From positions 105,707 to 169,706 of the forward strand of contig RHPI01002491.1 of the NCBI GenBank assembly GCA_009103225.1: DNA of 64,000 nt. The letters are read 5' to 3'. Within the stretch, counting starts at the first letter, position 1. Each line of letters opens with the position of its first letter. The notes below the pieces were generated by a model, which was not told the DNA's origin, searched no databases, and saw only the letters and a list, made by a program, of their open reading frames with translations. The translations under genes and the position numbers were made by a program. Source of the stretch: Chlorokybus atmophyticus. Its lineage: Eukaryota > Streptophyta > Chlorokybophyceae > Chlorokybales > Chlorokybaceae. Shown here one piece after another: positions 23,291 to 35,079 of the stretch.

Positions 23291-24497
23291 TTACATGATA
23301 GCACATCTGTCCTTGTCTTGCGTCTCAGCAATCCCTGAAGTACCTTGCCCTTGCGCCCCTTGTTTGACAATCTCGGCGCGCACGACCTTCGCTGCGTTCT
23401 CCAGCTCACTCCTGCTCAGGGTCACGCCCGCCAGGTCTGCCGCCACGCGGTAGAATGTTGCAGACACGTTGTCTCCGGTCTTGGCAGAGCAGTAATAACT
23501 GCACCAAGGCATAGTGGTGGTTGTTGCCGTGCTCATGCACGAGACATAAACACTGGCAAGGAGAGGTTGTATCTCCCTATCCGTACCTGTACATGTTGTT
23601 CTCGAGGGCGAACTGGTTGTGCTTCTCCGGCTTGACGGTGCGGAGGTGGGTGAGATCGGCCTTGTTGGCAACGAGGGCGACATACGGCATCTGTTGCTGT
23701 TGTTGTTGTTGTTGCTGCTCGCCATCACCGCCCGGTTGTTGTTGGTACACCCGCTTCACTAGGGTGTACCAGTCGGCCAGGTTCTGGAAGGATTGGTAGT
23801 TGGAGATGTCGTACACGAGCAGCACCGCCTGCGCCCCGTACACGTAGTTGGCGAGCATCCTCGACCCGATCGTCTGACCCCCAATGTCCCACAGCTGGAT
23901 CCCAACGCCAACATCCCCCGGCAACGACACCTGTAAACAAATGCATGATATCAGCACCGTGGTCGTGTTGACACAAGTTCACATATGTGATTTACCTGGT
24001 GCAGGAAGAAGTCGACGCCTATAGTCTGCTTGTACTGCCGCGAAAAGTGGTCGTCAGCAAAGCGCGCTGCTATTGATGTCTTGCCCACGGCACCATCCCC
24101 CAACAGAATCACCTGTTCAATACCAACATACAGCAGTCTGTACCATTGCGCATACGTTCCATATGACAGCCATTACGCAGTGGCTGGCATCCATGCTACA
24201 TGTGCAAAGCGTTTGTCCCGTCGGCCACATGCATCCTTAATAAGTGCACATGCTGTAGATTGTAGGTGCGTCAGCATAAAGCAGCCCAAAGTAGAGCTAT
24301 CAAAGTAGAGCTATTATGTTGCGTCTCCCATGTGCCTATATGTGCATGCGTACAGAAGGCAACAACTTCTGACTCATGTATAGTGGAAAAGTGTGTGGAA
24401 TTGAAGTATGTCTATGCAGCAGGCCACTGCACTGCACCTTGTACTGGAGATGCAAGCCGTCATCGTCCTTGCTACTGGCATCAGCGATAGAGTCCAT
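23291..24497 (-). CDS. RAB28: RAB28-like small GTPase, 4 exons
   Basis: Ras-superfamily GTPase. Exons: 24497-24438, 24112-23996, 23930-23587 and 23498-23291; 242 residues. All guanine-nucleotide motifs are present: P-loop GDGAVGKTS (25-33), switch I around YKQTIG, the RAB28-specific WDIGGQTIG in place of WDTAGQE, NKAD (148-151) and SAKTGD. The C-terminus is CAIM, a CaaX box for farnesyl/geranylgeranyl attachment; RAB28 is known to carry a CaaX box rather than the double-Cys tail of most Rabs. RAB28 works in cilium/flagellum-linked membrane transport in animals and protists, which would fit a flagellate alga. Oddity: an insertion of about 19 residues ending in nine Gln (131-139) just before the NKAD strand. 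Confidence 0.92.
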
Positions 24498-25126
24498 CCT
24501 GTCAGTAGTCGTTTGCTCGTTTGTTCGCATTCGAGCCTGTAGATGTGTGTGTAAATGCGTGCATATGCATGCGTGTGTCTCACTGGGTTGTTGGTGCCGC
24601 ACTTAGTCGCCTCAACGGTTATTCTTCTCACAAGCTTCTCTCCTCCATTGGTGGCTACGCTTATCTACAGAATCATCCAGCGAGCTTACCAGCAGCTGAC
24701 TGAAAGACGTAAACCGAAACCACAAGAAGCTAAGTGTCGATAAAACAGAGCTGCAGCTTTCAACTGCTGGCGCCTGTTGGGATCAAAGCTTGCCCCTTGC
24801 TTCTGGCTGTTCCCCAAAGCATGTCAGCAGCAACCAACCAAGGAGAGATTTTTCAAGACAAAGTCAAGTTGCTTCCCGATTGCCTCTCATCACACAGCAC
24901 CAAACAACTAGCCCTAAGGCGCCAAACCCAAACCACAGTGGCTGGCAGAGTAGTACAGCAGAATCAGGGGCATTGATTAGGGTTTGCATCATCTTGCCGC
25001 ACGTGACACAGCTCGAGGGTGTCAGAGGGACCGTGTTCGAGGAACTTGGTGACGCAACGCGATACGTCTGTGGCAGGCGATTCGGGCCGTCATTAGGGTT
25101 TGAGTAGGGGCGCCGCAGCGACGGCG

Positions 25127-25360
25127 ATGGGGCCGTCGCAGGCGACGACGACCTCCATGGAGCTGTCAACGGCGGCGACTCTTCAGGCAGCTTGCGTTGC
25201 CACGCCGCAGCTGTCGTGGCCACGTAGGGCTCGACGACAACGTGCTGCCAGGGCGCAAGCTGTTCGTGAGCAGAATGGCAATGTGGCTCACAAGTCAATG
25301 TTGGGTGATGACTCTGCTTTGCTAGTGGTATTCCCGATCACGGAATACCGAGTCGCATGA
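25127..25360 (+). CDS. Possible small hypothetical protein
   Basis: A 77-residue open frame, Ala/Thr/Arg-rich, between the divergent RAB28-like and PRPP synthetase genes. I recognise no family. Base composition is coding-like but no start context or splice support exists; the opposite strand is also open here. The rest of 24498-25618 shows nothing else. Confidence 0.25.
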   Translation: MGPSQATTTSMELSTAATLQAACVATPQLSWPRRARRQRAARAQAVREQNGNVAHKSMLGDDSALLVVFPITEYRVA

Positions 25361-25618
25361 CAGTGCACATGCTTGCTCTCCTCTGAGCTGCACAATTGCA
25401 TTGCATGCAATAAGGGCCCCTGGCCTGTCGGCGTCCATTCTTATCGTCGGTAGTTCAGCCCTTAAGTTGCACAGGTGTTTGAACTGGTGAAGCTACTACT
25501 AAAGCACTGCAATATCATTGCACATGTTTGGGTAACTGGTTGTATGGAAACTTGCCAAATGCTACAGACCCAAAGTGAATCAGCAAGCAAGCAATCCAAC
25601 AAACCCTGACACTGTCGT

Positions 25619-27603
25619 ATGTTGTGTGCTCCAGCAGCGGTATCTATGTCGGCAGCAGTGGACAACATTTCACCCTCTGCTTCCATCCCCTCCACCTCCT
25701 CCTCCTCCTCCTCCTCCGCGGTTTTCACCCATGTCCTGCCATCCCGCTCGCCCTCCCCTTCATACTCGCGTACCCGCTCGCCCTCTCCGGAAAATGACGC
25801 TGTCTGCCTCGAGTGGTCCAGCGAACGCCGCGAAGTGAGCGATGTGCATTGCGTGTTTGCAAGCTGCGAATGCACCAACACGTCTCAGTCTGCTCGTTGC
25901 AGGTGACATTGTTTTATGCGAAAGAGGCGGAAGATCTGGCCAGGCAGGTTGCTGCGCAGAGCGGAGATATCCAGCTTGGGGCCATCAACTGGGGGTACAT
26001 TGCAGAGACAATCCAGATGAAACTCTCCAACATGCAACATGTCCTTGTTGTTCAACTCCAGTTCTGTGCACAGGCAGTTTCAGGATGGCTTTCCCAACCT
26101 CTTTATTCCAGACGCGACAAGGATACGAAACCGACATGTGGCTTTCTTGGCGTCATTCCACTCTCCACCGGTGATATTTGAGCAGCTGTCTGTCATATAC
26201 GCCCTCCCCCGCATGTTCGTGCGCTCCTTCTCCCTTGTCCTCCCCTTCTTCCCAACCGGTACCGCATGCTTGTTCTATTCCAGAGTCATACCAACATGAG
26301 TTGGTTGTACTTGTCATCAGCATGACGGTTGTGGCTGCGCAACGCAACAGGCACTGTCGAGAGAATGGAGGATGAGGGTGATATCGCCACAGCGTACACT
26401 CTAGCACGCCTGTTGTCCAAAGTTCCCCTCTCTCGAGGAGGCCCGACATCAGTTGTCATCTTCGATATTCATGCCCTGCAGGTGTGAGGTTGGTTGAAAA
26501 CTGCGTCGAGTTGCCTGCGAATGCTCAGAAAGGTTGCGTGTGCTGCGGCAATACACCGCACTTTATAATGAATGTCGCGCAGGAGCGGTTTTACTTTGGG
26601 GATGACGTGTTGCCCGTGTTTGAGAGCGGAATACCCCTTTTGAAACGTGAGCTTCGCAGGTTGCCCGATGCGGACAGGGTAGGTGCATGCGCTCTGGTTC
26701 GCCAAAATGTACCTGCAATGCAGCCTTATGGTAGCTTTGCCATGCCTCATGCAGCCTTGTGCATTCCGTTTTTATCAAGTGCAGCTGTTCAGTGCGTGAC
26801 AGTGTGTGCTCTCACCTTGCTCAGATAACCATTGCCTACCCCGACGAAGGTGCCTGGAAGCGATTCAACAAACAGTTTGGTGACTTTCCAGAGGTACATT
26901 TACTACCGCACTTACACATCTATTGTGGGAACTACATGTCGGGCACCTTATCTTCCTTGTCAGGTGATTTGCACGAAAGTGCGCGATGGCGATAAGAGAC
27001 TTGTCCAACTGAAAGAAGGCGATCCCCGCGGGCGACATGTGGTCATTGTGGATGATCTGGTGCAGTCTGGCGGCACGCTTATTGAATGCCAGGCAAGCAC
27101 TCAACGGGGTTGAGGTCTCTGTGTTGACACTGAATTCATGCTTCAAGTCGCATGTTGAACCAGCATTGCTGTGTCTTTGAGTTGCTTCGCGTATCAACAG
27201 GTATGTTGTGTCGTTGTGCGTGTGTGCAGAAGCTACTGACAGCTGTGGGTGCGGCGGAAGTCAGTGCGTACGCTACGCACGGCGTCTTTCCAAACCAATC
27301 GTGGCGTCGTTTCGCCCGTGGCAACAAAGGTGAGAGCACCACATCCAGTGTTGCATGCCAAGAGCATGTGGCCTGCCGGCCACATCAGTCACTTGGTGGC
27401 CGCTTGATCTGCCTTCTGGCCACATCACATAGTTAAGCTCGACATGTAATGGCTTGCTTGTGTGGGTGAGCGCAGAGGGAGTGTCATTCAAAAGGTTTTG
27501 GATGACGGACTCATGTCCCATTATCGCACGTGAGGTCGCAGGGCAAGAACCGTTTGAGGTCATCAGCTTGGCATCCGCCATTGCTGCAGCACTGCAGATC
27601 TGA
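25619..27603 (+). CDS. Ribose-phosphate pyrophosphokinase (PRPP synthetase), plant PRS4-like, 9 exons
   Basis: Makes PRPP from ribose 5-phosphate and ATP for nucleotide, His and Trp synthesis. Exons: 25619-25834, 25903-25994, 26074-26258, 26351-26481, 26583-26678, 26825-26893, 26964-27092, 27230-27329 and 27476-27603; 381 residues. Landmarks: [14 protein letters not shown] (spans intron 2 and decides its sites), the long conserved block ending [41 protein letters not shown], and the PRPP loop [13 protein letters not shown] (289-301). This is the plant-type class with QSGGT. The first 70 residues are Ser/Pro-rich and lack homology, so a transit peptide or poorly conserved tail is possible; ATG 25646 is an alternative start. 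Intron 7 uses a GC donor (CAG|GCAAGC); the others are GT-AG. Confidence 0.92.
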
Positions 27604-29046
27604 GCCGCAGCATTTACCTACCAACTGCTGAGTGTCGTATAACCGATGGATATTTGTCAGACCACAAGTATTATTGTCGCTCCATCCAACAGCCTCACGC
27701 TGCCCTGCCGTCCGCGACAGGTTGCCTCGGTTCATGCAAGCCTGGAAGGACAAACTCTACCGACCTTGCCTGCAGATTGGCACAGTATCATGGTGTTGTT
27801 ACTGCTGCGAGGACACAGGGCACGCGTTGGCAGCACAACGCTGTTGCAAGCGGTCTGCCTGGCTCTTGCCATGAGAACGAAATAGTGCAGACGGTGTTTT
27901 GCTGGCGACAACTATGTATACCAGTTTTGCTGATGTATTCCCTCCATATGTTGCCATGCAGACCTGTACCATGCGGTCGTTGAGCAACTACATGGCGCTC
28001 TACAGCATGCTATGCTGCCCATGTGTTGGATTGGTGGTGGTTGTTTACTCAATACTCTGCAGCTGTGATCAGTTAGTATGCAGTTGCTCCGTGGCCGCAG
28101 CTTGCTGGCTATTAAAAAGTCTCAGCGTGGCGTTGCCGCACATGTGTGCAAGCAATAAGCGAAACAGTTTGCGCCGCGCCTGCGTTGAGCTTGACAGCTG
28201 TAGGCACAGCTTGCCCCGTGCATCGGTCTCGGATTGAATTGCAATTCCTGCGGTGCCTGCAGCAAGGTACTGCTAGGCACTGACACCTGTGGCACCACCT
28301 ACCAGTGGTAGGTTTAACTTTGGAAGAGCTGCTGGCCTCAAAGCAGAACCTGCCAAAAGTTACGGTACACTGATGCCGCCAGCGATCGTGCAACCCTGCA
28401 TGGCAAGCATTGCAAAATTAGCTTTCAGACTTCCATGGCATGACAGGCAGCCTCGACTGGTCAGTTGACACGCCTGTTGGAGAGGACGACGCGGCGGCGG
28501 CGGCGGAGGAGGAAGAGGAGGAAGAGGAGGAGACGCACGAGGACAAGGAGGATCAGCGGCCAGATAGACCAGCTTGTGCTGCAGCTTGTGCTGCAGCTGT
28601 CCGCTGCAAGCACAGCTTAACTGACGGCCTATCTGGTCCGGCAGCACTGCTGCATGTTGTGCTGAGCGGCCTCTTGGTGGTGTGGGCCCAGCCTAGTGGC
28701 ACATTCTGCAGCAGCGGGGTTAAGGTAAGCAGCGCCCACTTTCAATGCTTGATGTGGCCGTTGAAGTACCTTCCTCAGAAGCAGCTGATCTGTACGCGAC
28801 TCCTGTTCAGCATGCCGATGCATGCTTGACAGGATGTGCGTATAGATCAGCTGTTGCCGAGGGGCTTCTCTTCGGCAACAATCCAGTACAATCTCATAGA
28901 TGGCGGTGTAGCTTGCCTTACTTATGCTTGTTGTGTGTGCGGTACTGGTGGTGGTATCGCACTTAGCAAGGCGCTGGCAAATACATGTACTATTTGCCTC
29001 CCTCTTGCAACCATCAGTTCGCCTCCAACGACTCTCAAGACTTTGA
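27604..29046. other. Intergenic, possible upstream exon of F-box gene
   Basis: No gene recognised. An open frame at 28440-28724 on the plus strand holds a Glu run (coded by GGA/GAG repeats) and ends at a good donor (AAG|GTAAGC). It could be a 5' exon of the F-box gene in phase with an acceptor at 29055, but it resembles nothing known. Confidence 0.3.
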
Positions 29047-30609
29047 ATGCTGCAGACGGAAAGCAACGCGTTGTTGAGCATCATTGCAGGGTTGGAGTTG
29101 CCCTTTCCGATGTTGTGGTGCGGTGCCATGACGAAAGGGGAAGCTCAGCGGCAGGCCAAGCTGGACTGGAGCGCCTTACCTGCAACCTGCCTCCACTTGG
29201 CGATGCTGCATGCGGGTGCCACAGCCACAGCAGCATGTGCACTCGTCTGCAAGTAAGTGCACGTAGATGCATGCGTCTGCATGCCTACGCATGCAGGGTT
29301 ATGAGTTCACAGTGAGAGCGCGCCAACACGGATGCATGCATGCGCACAGGCATGCGAGGTCATGAGCTCACAGTGCATGCATGTTGTGACTTGTGCATGA
29401 CGATTTTGGCATGCTGTGTGCCCCAGGTCTTGGACTGCTGTTGCAAACGATGATGCTCTGTGGGAGCAGTTCTGCGCCAATCACTATCCCGAGTTTGCTT
29501 CGAAGGGACCCTCATCGACACACAAGTCCACATACCTACGCGCCAGGGCGTGGCCAACCCGCATCACCAGCGTCAAGTCCCACAGCGACAGCCCGGCCTG
29601 CAACAGGGCAAGGCACGCATGGAACATGCCGAGGCGCGTGGTGATGTGCGGACCGGACCGCATAGTGTGCGTGTATCACAACGCCCCGCGATGGGTGCAC
29701 GTGTGGGATGTGGGCGCCGACTCCTGCTGGGAGTTTGAAATGTCCATTTGCCAGAACGGTCACATTGCGTGCTTCTGGCACGACAACAAGCTGTGGTCGC
29801 TGTCGCAGTTGCGCGTGGAGGCATGGGACTTGGACTCGAGGCAATGCGTGTTGGCCATCCCATACAACAGGACGCAGCCTTTTGACCACGCCGTGATGTC
29901 GTCTGGACTCTTCGCCATGTGCGATGCAAAGCGCATGGAGGTGTGGAACGCCACTGAGAATCCAACAAGTCTTGAAACGCAACAACTTCCGATACCAGAC
30001 TGTACCGTGATCCGACCCGGCCAGTACGGGAGGTTCTGCGCTTTGAAGGCAGGGACATCAAAGTCAACATTGGCAGACCTGCGCCCAGCCTTCATCATTG
30101 ACTCCACTCGCGGGTGGAAGCCCACTCCCATTGGCAGCATAGAGCCCTGCAGGTCTGGCCAGTGGGATGCTGCTGTTCCCAGAGATGGCATGGCCGTGTT
30201 GTACAGCAGACATTGTACATCACACGCCATGGAGTTTGTTCGTGACATCAGGACTTGCGACGCTGAGCTTCGCCGGGTGTGCTTTGAGTTGCCAGAAAAG
30301 ACCCTAGCAAGCCTAAGCCAGCCTCCTGAGAGTTTTGCAGATGGCAACATGTTTGTACATGTGTTTTCCTTTGCCAATGACTCCAGTGACAACCAACACT
30401 GCTGCGGCATTTACGTTGGGAATGCGAGTGGGTCAGGAAGATGGCTTATCATCTCACCGGGGAATGCTGCAGCGCTGAGGTTGGAGAATGCTTTTAGCTT
30501 CTACCCTTGTCCACATGAACGGGGCTGCCGCGATGTGGCTGTAGGCATCAATGCTGGTAGGGTATGTGTCGCTGTTAACGCAGCACTGTTTCTCATAAAC
30601 ATTGAGTGA
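29047..30609 (+). CDS. F-box protein with WD/propeller-like C-terminus
   Basis: Exons 29047-29252 and 29427-30609; 462 residues. The F-box is split by the intron: W-x2-LP...L near the N-terminus, then CALVCKSWTAVANDDALW, the typical F-box end. F-boxes dock on SKP1 in SCF ubiquitin ligases. The remaining 370 residues contain recurring WD-like strands (VWDVGA, AWDLDSR, VWNATE), so a beta-propeller that binds the substrate is likely. The start is uncertain: ATG 29128, just before the F-box, also fits, and an exon further upstream is possible. The substrate is unknown. Confidence 0.75.
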
Positions 30610-31151
30610 AGCACCTGCCTGCGCATTCTTGACATGCTAATGATTCAGCGCGTTCGTACTGGATGATTTAGTTGCTGATGGCAGATGACGTGCTGTAAGT
30701 GTTGCAAGTGTTGCAGCACATCCTGCCACCTGCAACTAGATCACGTATGCAGACACGCGCAAACACACAGCGCATGCGCGCATGCGTGCCACGCGCTTGC
30801 AGTGCAAACGTTGCTTGATCTACATTGTCTCCCTCTGACTCTGAAAGCAGCCAACCAAGCGGTAGTCAACACGTGTTTTACCCTGACCTGCAAGCTCAGC
30901 AGATACCAACGCGCACAATGGTGCCGCGGGTTCCACAATCATCACAACAGAAGGGCAATGCAGGTCTTGAGTGGCCATCTAGAGTAGCACTTTGTGCACC
31001 TATTGACGCTCCAACCTGCCTGCTCTGCTAGACTGAAGACTGCAGCTGTGTCATGGCCTTGATAAATAAAAATCATGACCAAGGAAACAAGTGCAAGTAT
31101 ATAAGTTACTGCATTTGTACAAAGTATCTCTTGGCCTAGGCAAAAGGCACG
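30610..31151. other. Convergent intergenic region
   Basis: 3' ends of the F-box gene (+) and the coiled-coil gene (-). A short CA/CG-rich tract at 30755-30800. No gene. Confidence 0.5.
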
Positions 31152-33630
31152 CTATGTGGGTAATGGCGCATCAGCTTGCACGCCCAACAGTGCAAGCAAG
31201 CCGCTTCGCAAGTAGCCCAAAACAGCCAGGGCCAGCAGTAGCATTCCGGCAGATACAGCTGGCAATGCAAGGGGCAAGGAATGTCCCTCAAGCAAGCGAG
31301 ACTCTGTGTGAACATAATCATCCGCTTCACCAGCGGGAGCCTCCTGGTAAGCAGCGCGATCCAGAGCCTCGGCAGTATGCTTTGCGCGCAGACGCTCATG
31401 TTCAAGCTGCTGTTCGAGACTTTCAAGTTGCGTCATGAGCTCACCAAGCCTCTCCCGCATGGCCTCTTGCCCTATGAAGCCTGCAGTGCATAACCATATC
31501 AATCGTAGAACCGTATGTCGCAGTGCATGCTGCAAGTTTCACTGCTGCGGTGCCTGTGCACGACAGAAGCCACATTGACATACCTTCAGGTGCTGATGTC
31601 TGCTCGTCAAAGTGCTCAGCAATGTTGCTTGGACCGCTGCGGCGCGAGACAGGAGCTGTTGCAGCTGCAGCCTCGCGAGCTTCCGTCAGCACGGGGCTGA
31701 CTGTCGCAGTGGGAGAGTCATCACGCAGGCCATGGTCTGCAGGGTAGGTGGCATCCAGGTGCAGTTGCAACATCTCAACCTGCAGAGCTCCCTGCTGCTT
31801 GGTGAAGGCAGGGACATTCTGCTGGGACAGTGCTGGTTCGGCCATGTCTGGAACACAGCTGCCTGCTTGGTCACGCAAAGTATGCTTTGTCCATTGCTCA
31901 AGCTCACAGCTCACAGCAGCGTTGCACACGTGCGGCTGGTTGAGCATGTCTAGCTTGCAGTAACTAGCAGCATCCCGTGTTGCTGGGCGTGCCAAATGCT
32001 GCTTTGGCCATTGCTCAAGCTCGCAGCTGACAGCAGCGTTGCACATGTCCGGCTGCTTGCGCATGTCTAGCTTGTCTAGCTCGCAATAGACAACAGCATC
32101 CCGCGTGGATGGGCGTGCCAACTGCTGCTCACACACAGTCTGAACGCTCGCATCTGAAGTTTCCAACCTCACATCACAGCCGACACCCACATCGCAAGTG
32201 TCCTGTACATGCAGGGCATACGCCGCCCTTTCCATTTCCACGGCTGCCAGCCGGCCTTGCAAGTCTGCGCACAGGGCCCACAGCTCCTTATTCTTATCTT
32301 GCGAGCGGGCCAGAGACGTCTGGAGGACCTCTCGCGACACCTTCAGCTCGTGTTGGGTCTGAAGCAAACGCGCAATCTTGGCATCGCGCCGCTCCTGCAT
32401 CGCTTGTATCTCTTTGAAGCTGGCGACAATGGACTCCGCATGCTCGGTCGAATGATGATAATCCAAGCGCTCGCCATTCGTCTCTTGCAACACGCGCAGC
32501 TTGCTGGAAGGTGACTCCAGCACGTGCATACGTCCAAAGCCATCCGCAACAGGCGACAAAACAGGGGATGCCATGAACGCGGGTGGCTTTATTGGTGTCA
32601 CTGCGGCCCGCCACGCGCCCTCATCAATGATCTGGCGAAAGGCGGCGGCCTCCTTCTGGGCCGATGGTGGAAGAGGCATAGCCTTGGCTCTGTGGTGGTG
32701 ATGCGAGGATTTATGCTTGTTGCTTGCTGACTGCTGCTGCTCGCCAACTTGAAGCCCAGCCATTTCTTCGCAGAGCTGTTTTACACCGTTTGGCAAAGCA
32801 GGCACCTCCATGGGCAAAGCATGTCCTTCTCCATTGTCAGGTGCTGTACGCGGCGTGCGAGCTGGAGTCGAGCTCGGTGTCACAGTGCTCGGCGTGCCAG
32901 ACTTCAGCAGTCTCGACTCACCATCCTAACAATCCAGAACAGTTTTGCATTAGATGACTACTAAATACAACATACATAGCACTGGGATGCCTTATGCGGG
33001 GGGCAGTTGTGTAAATACAAGTGAGCAGAATGACAACACGCACGCACATGCAGTCGTACAATTGCTGTTCTGCGTGATGGCATCAACACAAGAGAGCACT
33101 TAGCACATGTGTCAACTTATATCTGTCAAGTTGTCCTGCGTAAAAACTGTATCTGTGGAGTATGGGTATGCTACTCTTGCAGGATCTGGCATGAACATAT
33201 GTGCAACTTGACAAACAAGGGCCTACAAGTACCTCTTGTCAACGCCTCTACTAAGCAAACAACAGCACAGGCACATTGTTTTTGACTCTCACAAATCAGC
33301 ATCGGTATAAGGGCGAGTAGCACAGTCAATTTTGCTGTGTCGCGCCAAAAACTCAAAAACCCTAGTCACCTGCAGCAATTGGACGCATGCGTCCACATGC
33401 TGGTAGCCCTGCTTGAGTCCGTCGCGCAGTTGCTCCTCCTCCCGCAGCGCCCGCCGCAGCCGCCTCACGCGGGACTTCTCAGCGGCGGCCGCAGCAGCGT
33501 CGAGCGCCATCGCAGGAGACGTGGCCTTGACCCTGGCGCCCTCCCTGGCCAGGACGGCGGCAGCGCTCACGCTGCCGCCGGCAGCCGCATCCGTGCCCCC
33601 CGCCATGCCACACGACGCCACCAGGCGCAA
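31152..33630 (-). CDS. Tail-anchored coiled-coil protein, 3 exons
   Basis: Exons 33630-33370, 32925-31584 and 31480-31152; 643 residues (635 if ATG 33606 is used). No family recognised. Visible parts: an Ala-rich N-terminus then a basic helix; a low-complexity Ser/Thr-Pro and poly-His middle; a coiled-coil stretch around the exon 2 centre (KEIQAMQERRDAKIARLL region); a repeated block of about 37 residues with Cys (CNAAVSCELEQW twice), visible at DNA level at about 31895-32130; a second short coiled coil; and one hydrophobic segment some 10 residues from the end. That last feature predicts tail anchoring in an organelle membrane. It shares a 447-bp upstream region with the next gene. Confidence 0.7.
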
Positions 33631-34077
33631 GCTACAAAGATAGCTCTCCTACATCCAATCCATGCTGAGCAGGAGGAGCCCTACACAGCGGCCGAGCCCA
33701 AGCCCGCCGCCGCCGCCGCCCGCCACCTCATCGCCCACATGCGCCAGCAACATTTCAGCTGGGGCAAAGCCAGAATTCAAATTTTCGGTTGTTGCATTGT
33801 CGACTCAGTGCCGGTTGTCGTGTTAACATCCGCCGACAGTCGTCATAGATTTCCGAGCGAACCCTCGGAGGCATCGGCTTCCTGCTGCCGACGCTGTCGA
33901 CGTTGTCGACGCCTGAGAGCTGCTGTCGCACACAGGCCGGGTGTTCCACGTCACCAGGTGGTGGCGGCGGCGCAGGAGGAGCAGGAGGAGCAGAGGGCGG
34001 AGTGCGCGGGAGGCCAACAGGCATAGCTCCGGTTGGTAGGGTTTGGTAGCCATGAGGCGGCGGGGGTGAATTGTGAG
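33631..34077. promoter_or_regulatory. Shared upstream region of divergent genes
   Basis: 447 bp between the start codons of the coiled-coil gene (-) and the small unknown gene (+). Contains CCG/GTCGACG-rich sequence. No defined site. Confidence 0.35.
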
Positions 34078-35079
34078 ATGGCGCCGGCGCTGAGCATGAA
34101 CGGGGGCCCGCCGCACAGCAACAAGCGAGCGTACCAGCAGGAAGACGGCGAGGAGGAGCAGGAAGAGGAAGACGAGCACGAGAGCATCGTTGGTGCTGCC
34201 CGCCTGGCGCAGAAGGGGGCAAAGTTCGCCAGGTGGCATGGGCAATTTGGGCAGACACTTGACCAGCAGCAACAGCAGCAGCAGGCAGGGCTCCAGGTTA
34301 ACGGAGGCGGCGCACACTCTCATCACTCGCTCGCCAACGGCGTGGATGGGTACAATCAGCAGCCAGGCCACATTGACGCAGAGGCTCAAGCGGCGGCTGT
34401 AGCCCACCATCATCACCTGTCTCCTCAGGTGGGAAATCAGCTTCTTGAACAGCGGTTGAGATGTGCATGTTGTGTTTGCTGTCCTGCATGTTGCACAGTC
34501 GTGATGCACAAACCCCAATGCTTCTGGACATGCACACGACATGTCAGTGTTGCTGGCACAAGTGCCACTGTTGCATTGCGGAGGCTGCTGCTCTGAGGTG
34601 GACACTTGCGCCGTCAGGCCACGTATATAGCGTTGCAACACTATGCAGACTTGCCTGATACTGTTCACCATTCTCATAAATCACGTTTGGTACTGGTTGA
34701 GCATGGCACCGCTTATAGATATCTTGGATAGCATGGCACATATGAGCATATGGTGATGAGTGGAGCCGTGCATGGACGTGCGTGAAGATGACATTTAGCT
34801 GCACCCGTCTTCGCACTGTATGCTGGGCAGCAGTCCCTCGCGCATACCCTGGCGCTTTCACGTCCCTTACACCACACTTATCATCTGGCCACACTGTTGT
34901 CATCGCCATGGGTGCCACTACTGCAGGCATGCTTGATGTGATATGTTGTGTGCTTGCAGGAGGGCGATGGCAAGCAACCTATCCCAAGCAATTGGGGACT
35001 GTACAGAGACATGAACGAGTTGCTGCATCAGATGCACTTGGAGCGCATGCGCCGCGGCGTGAGCCATAATCATTCATAA
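34078..35079 (+). CDS. Small unknown protein, 2 exons
   Basis: Exons 34078-34428 and 34960-35079; 156 residues. N-terminal Asn/Lys then an acidic run, a Gln run and His runs, i.e. mostly disordered. The C-terminal exon is the conserved-looking part (SNWGLYRDMNELLHQMHLER). The splice is phase 0 with good sites (CAG|GTGGGA, TTGCAG|GAG). I do not recognise the family; the composition would fit a nuclear protein. Confidence 0.55.

Noticed and set aside
25988-26076. A GA-AG intron in PRPP synthetase exon 2, which would give INWGYIA-DGFPN.
   Set aside because: A normal GT donor at 25995 and acceptor at 26073 give [12 protein letters not shown], matching the plant INWRNFADGFPN pattern equally well without a rare splice site.
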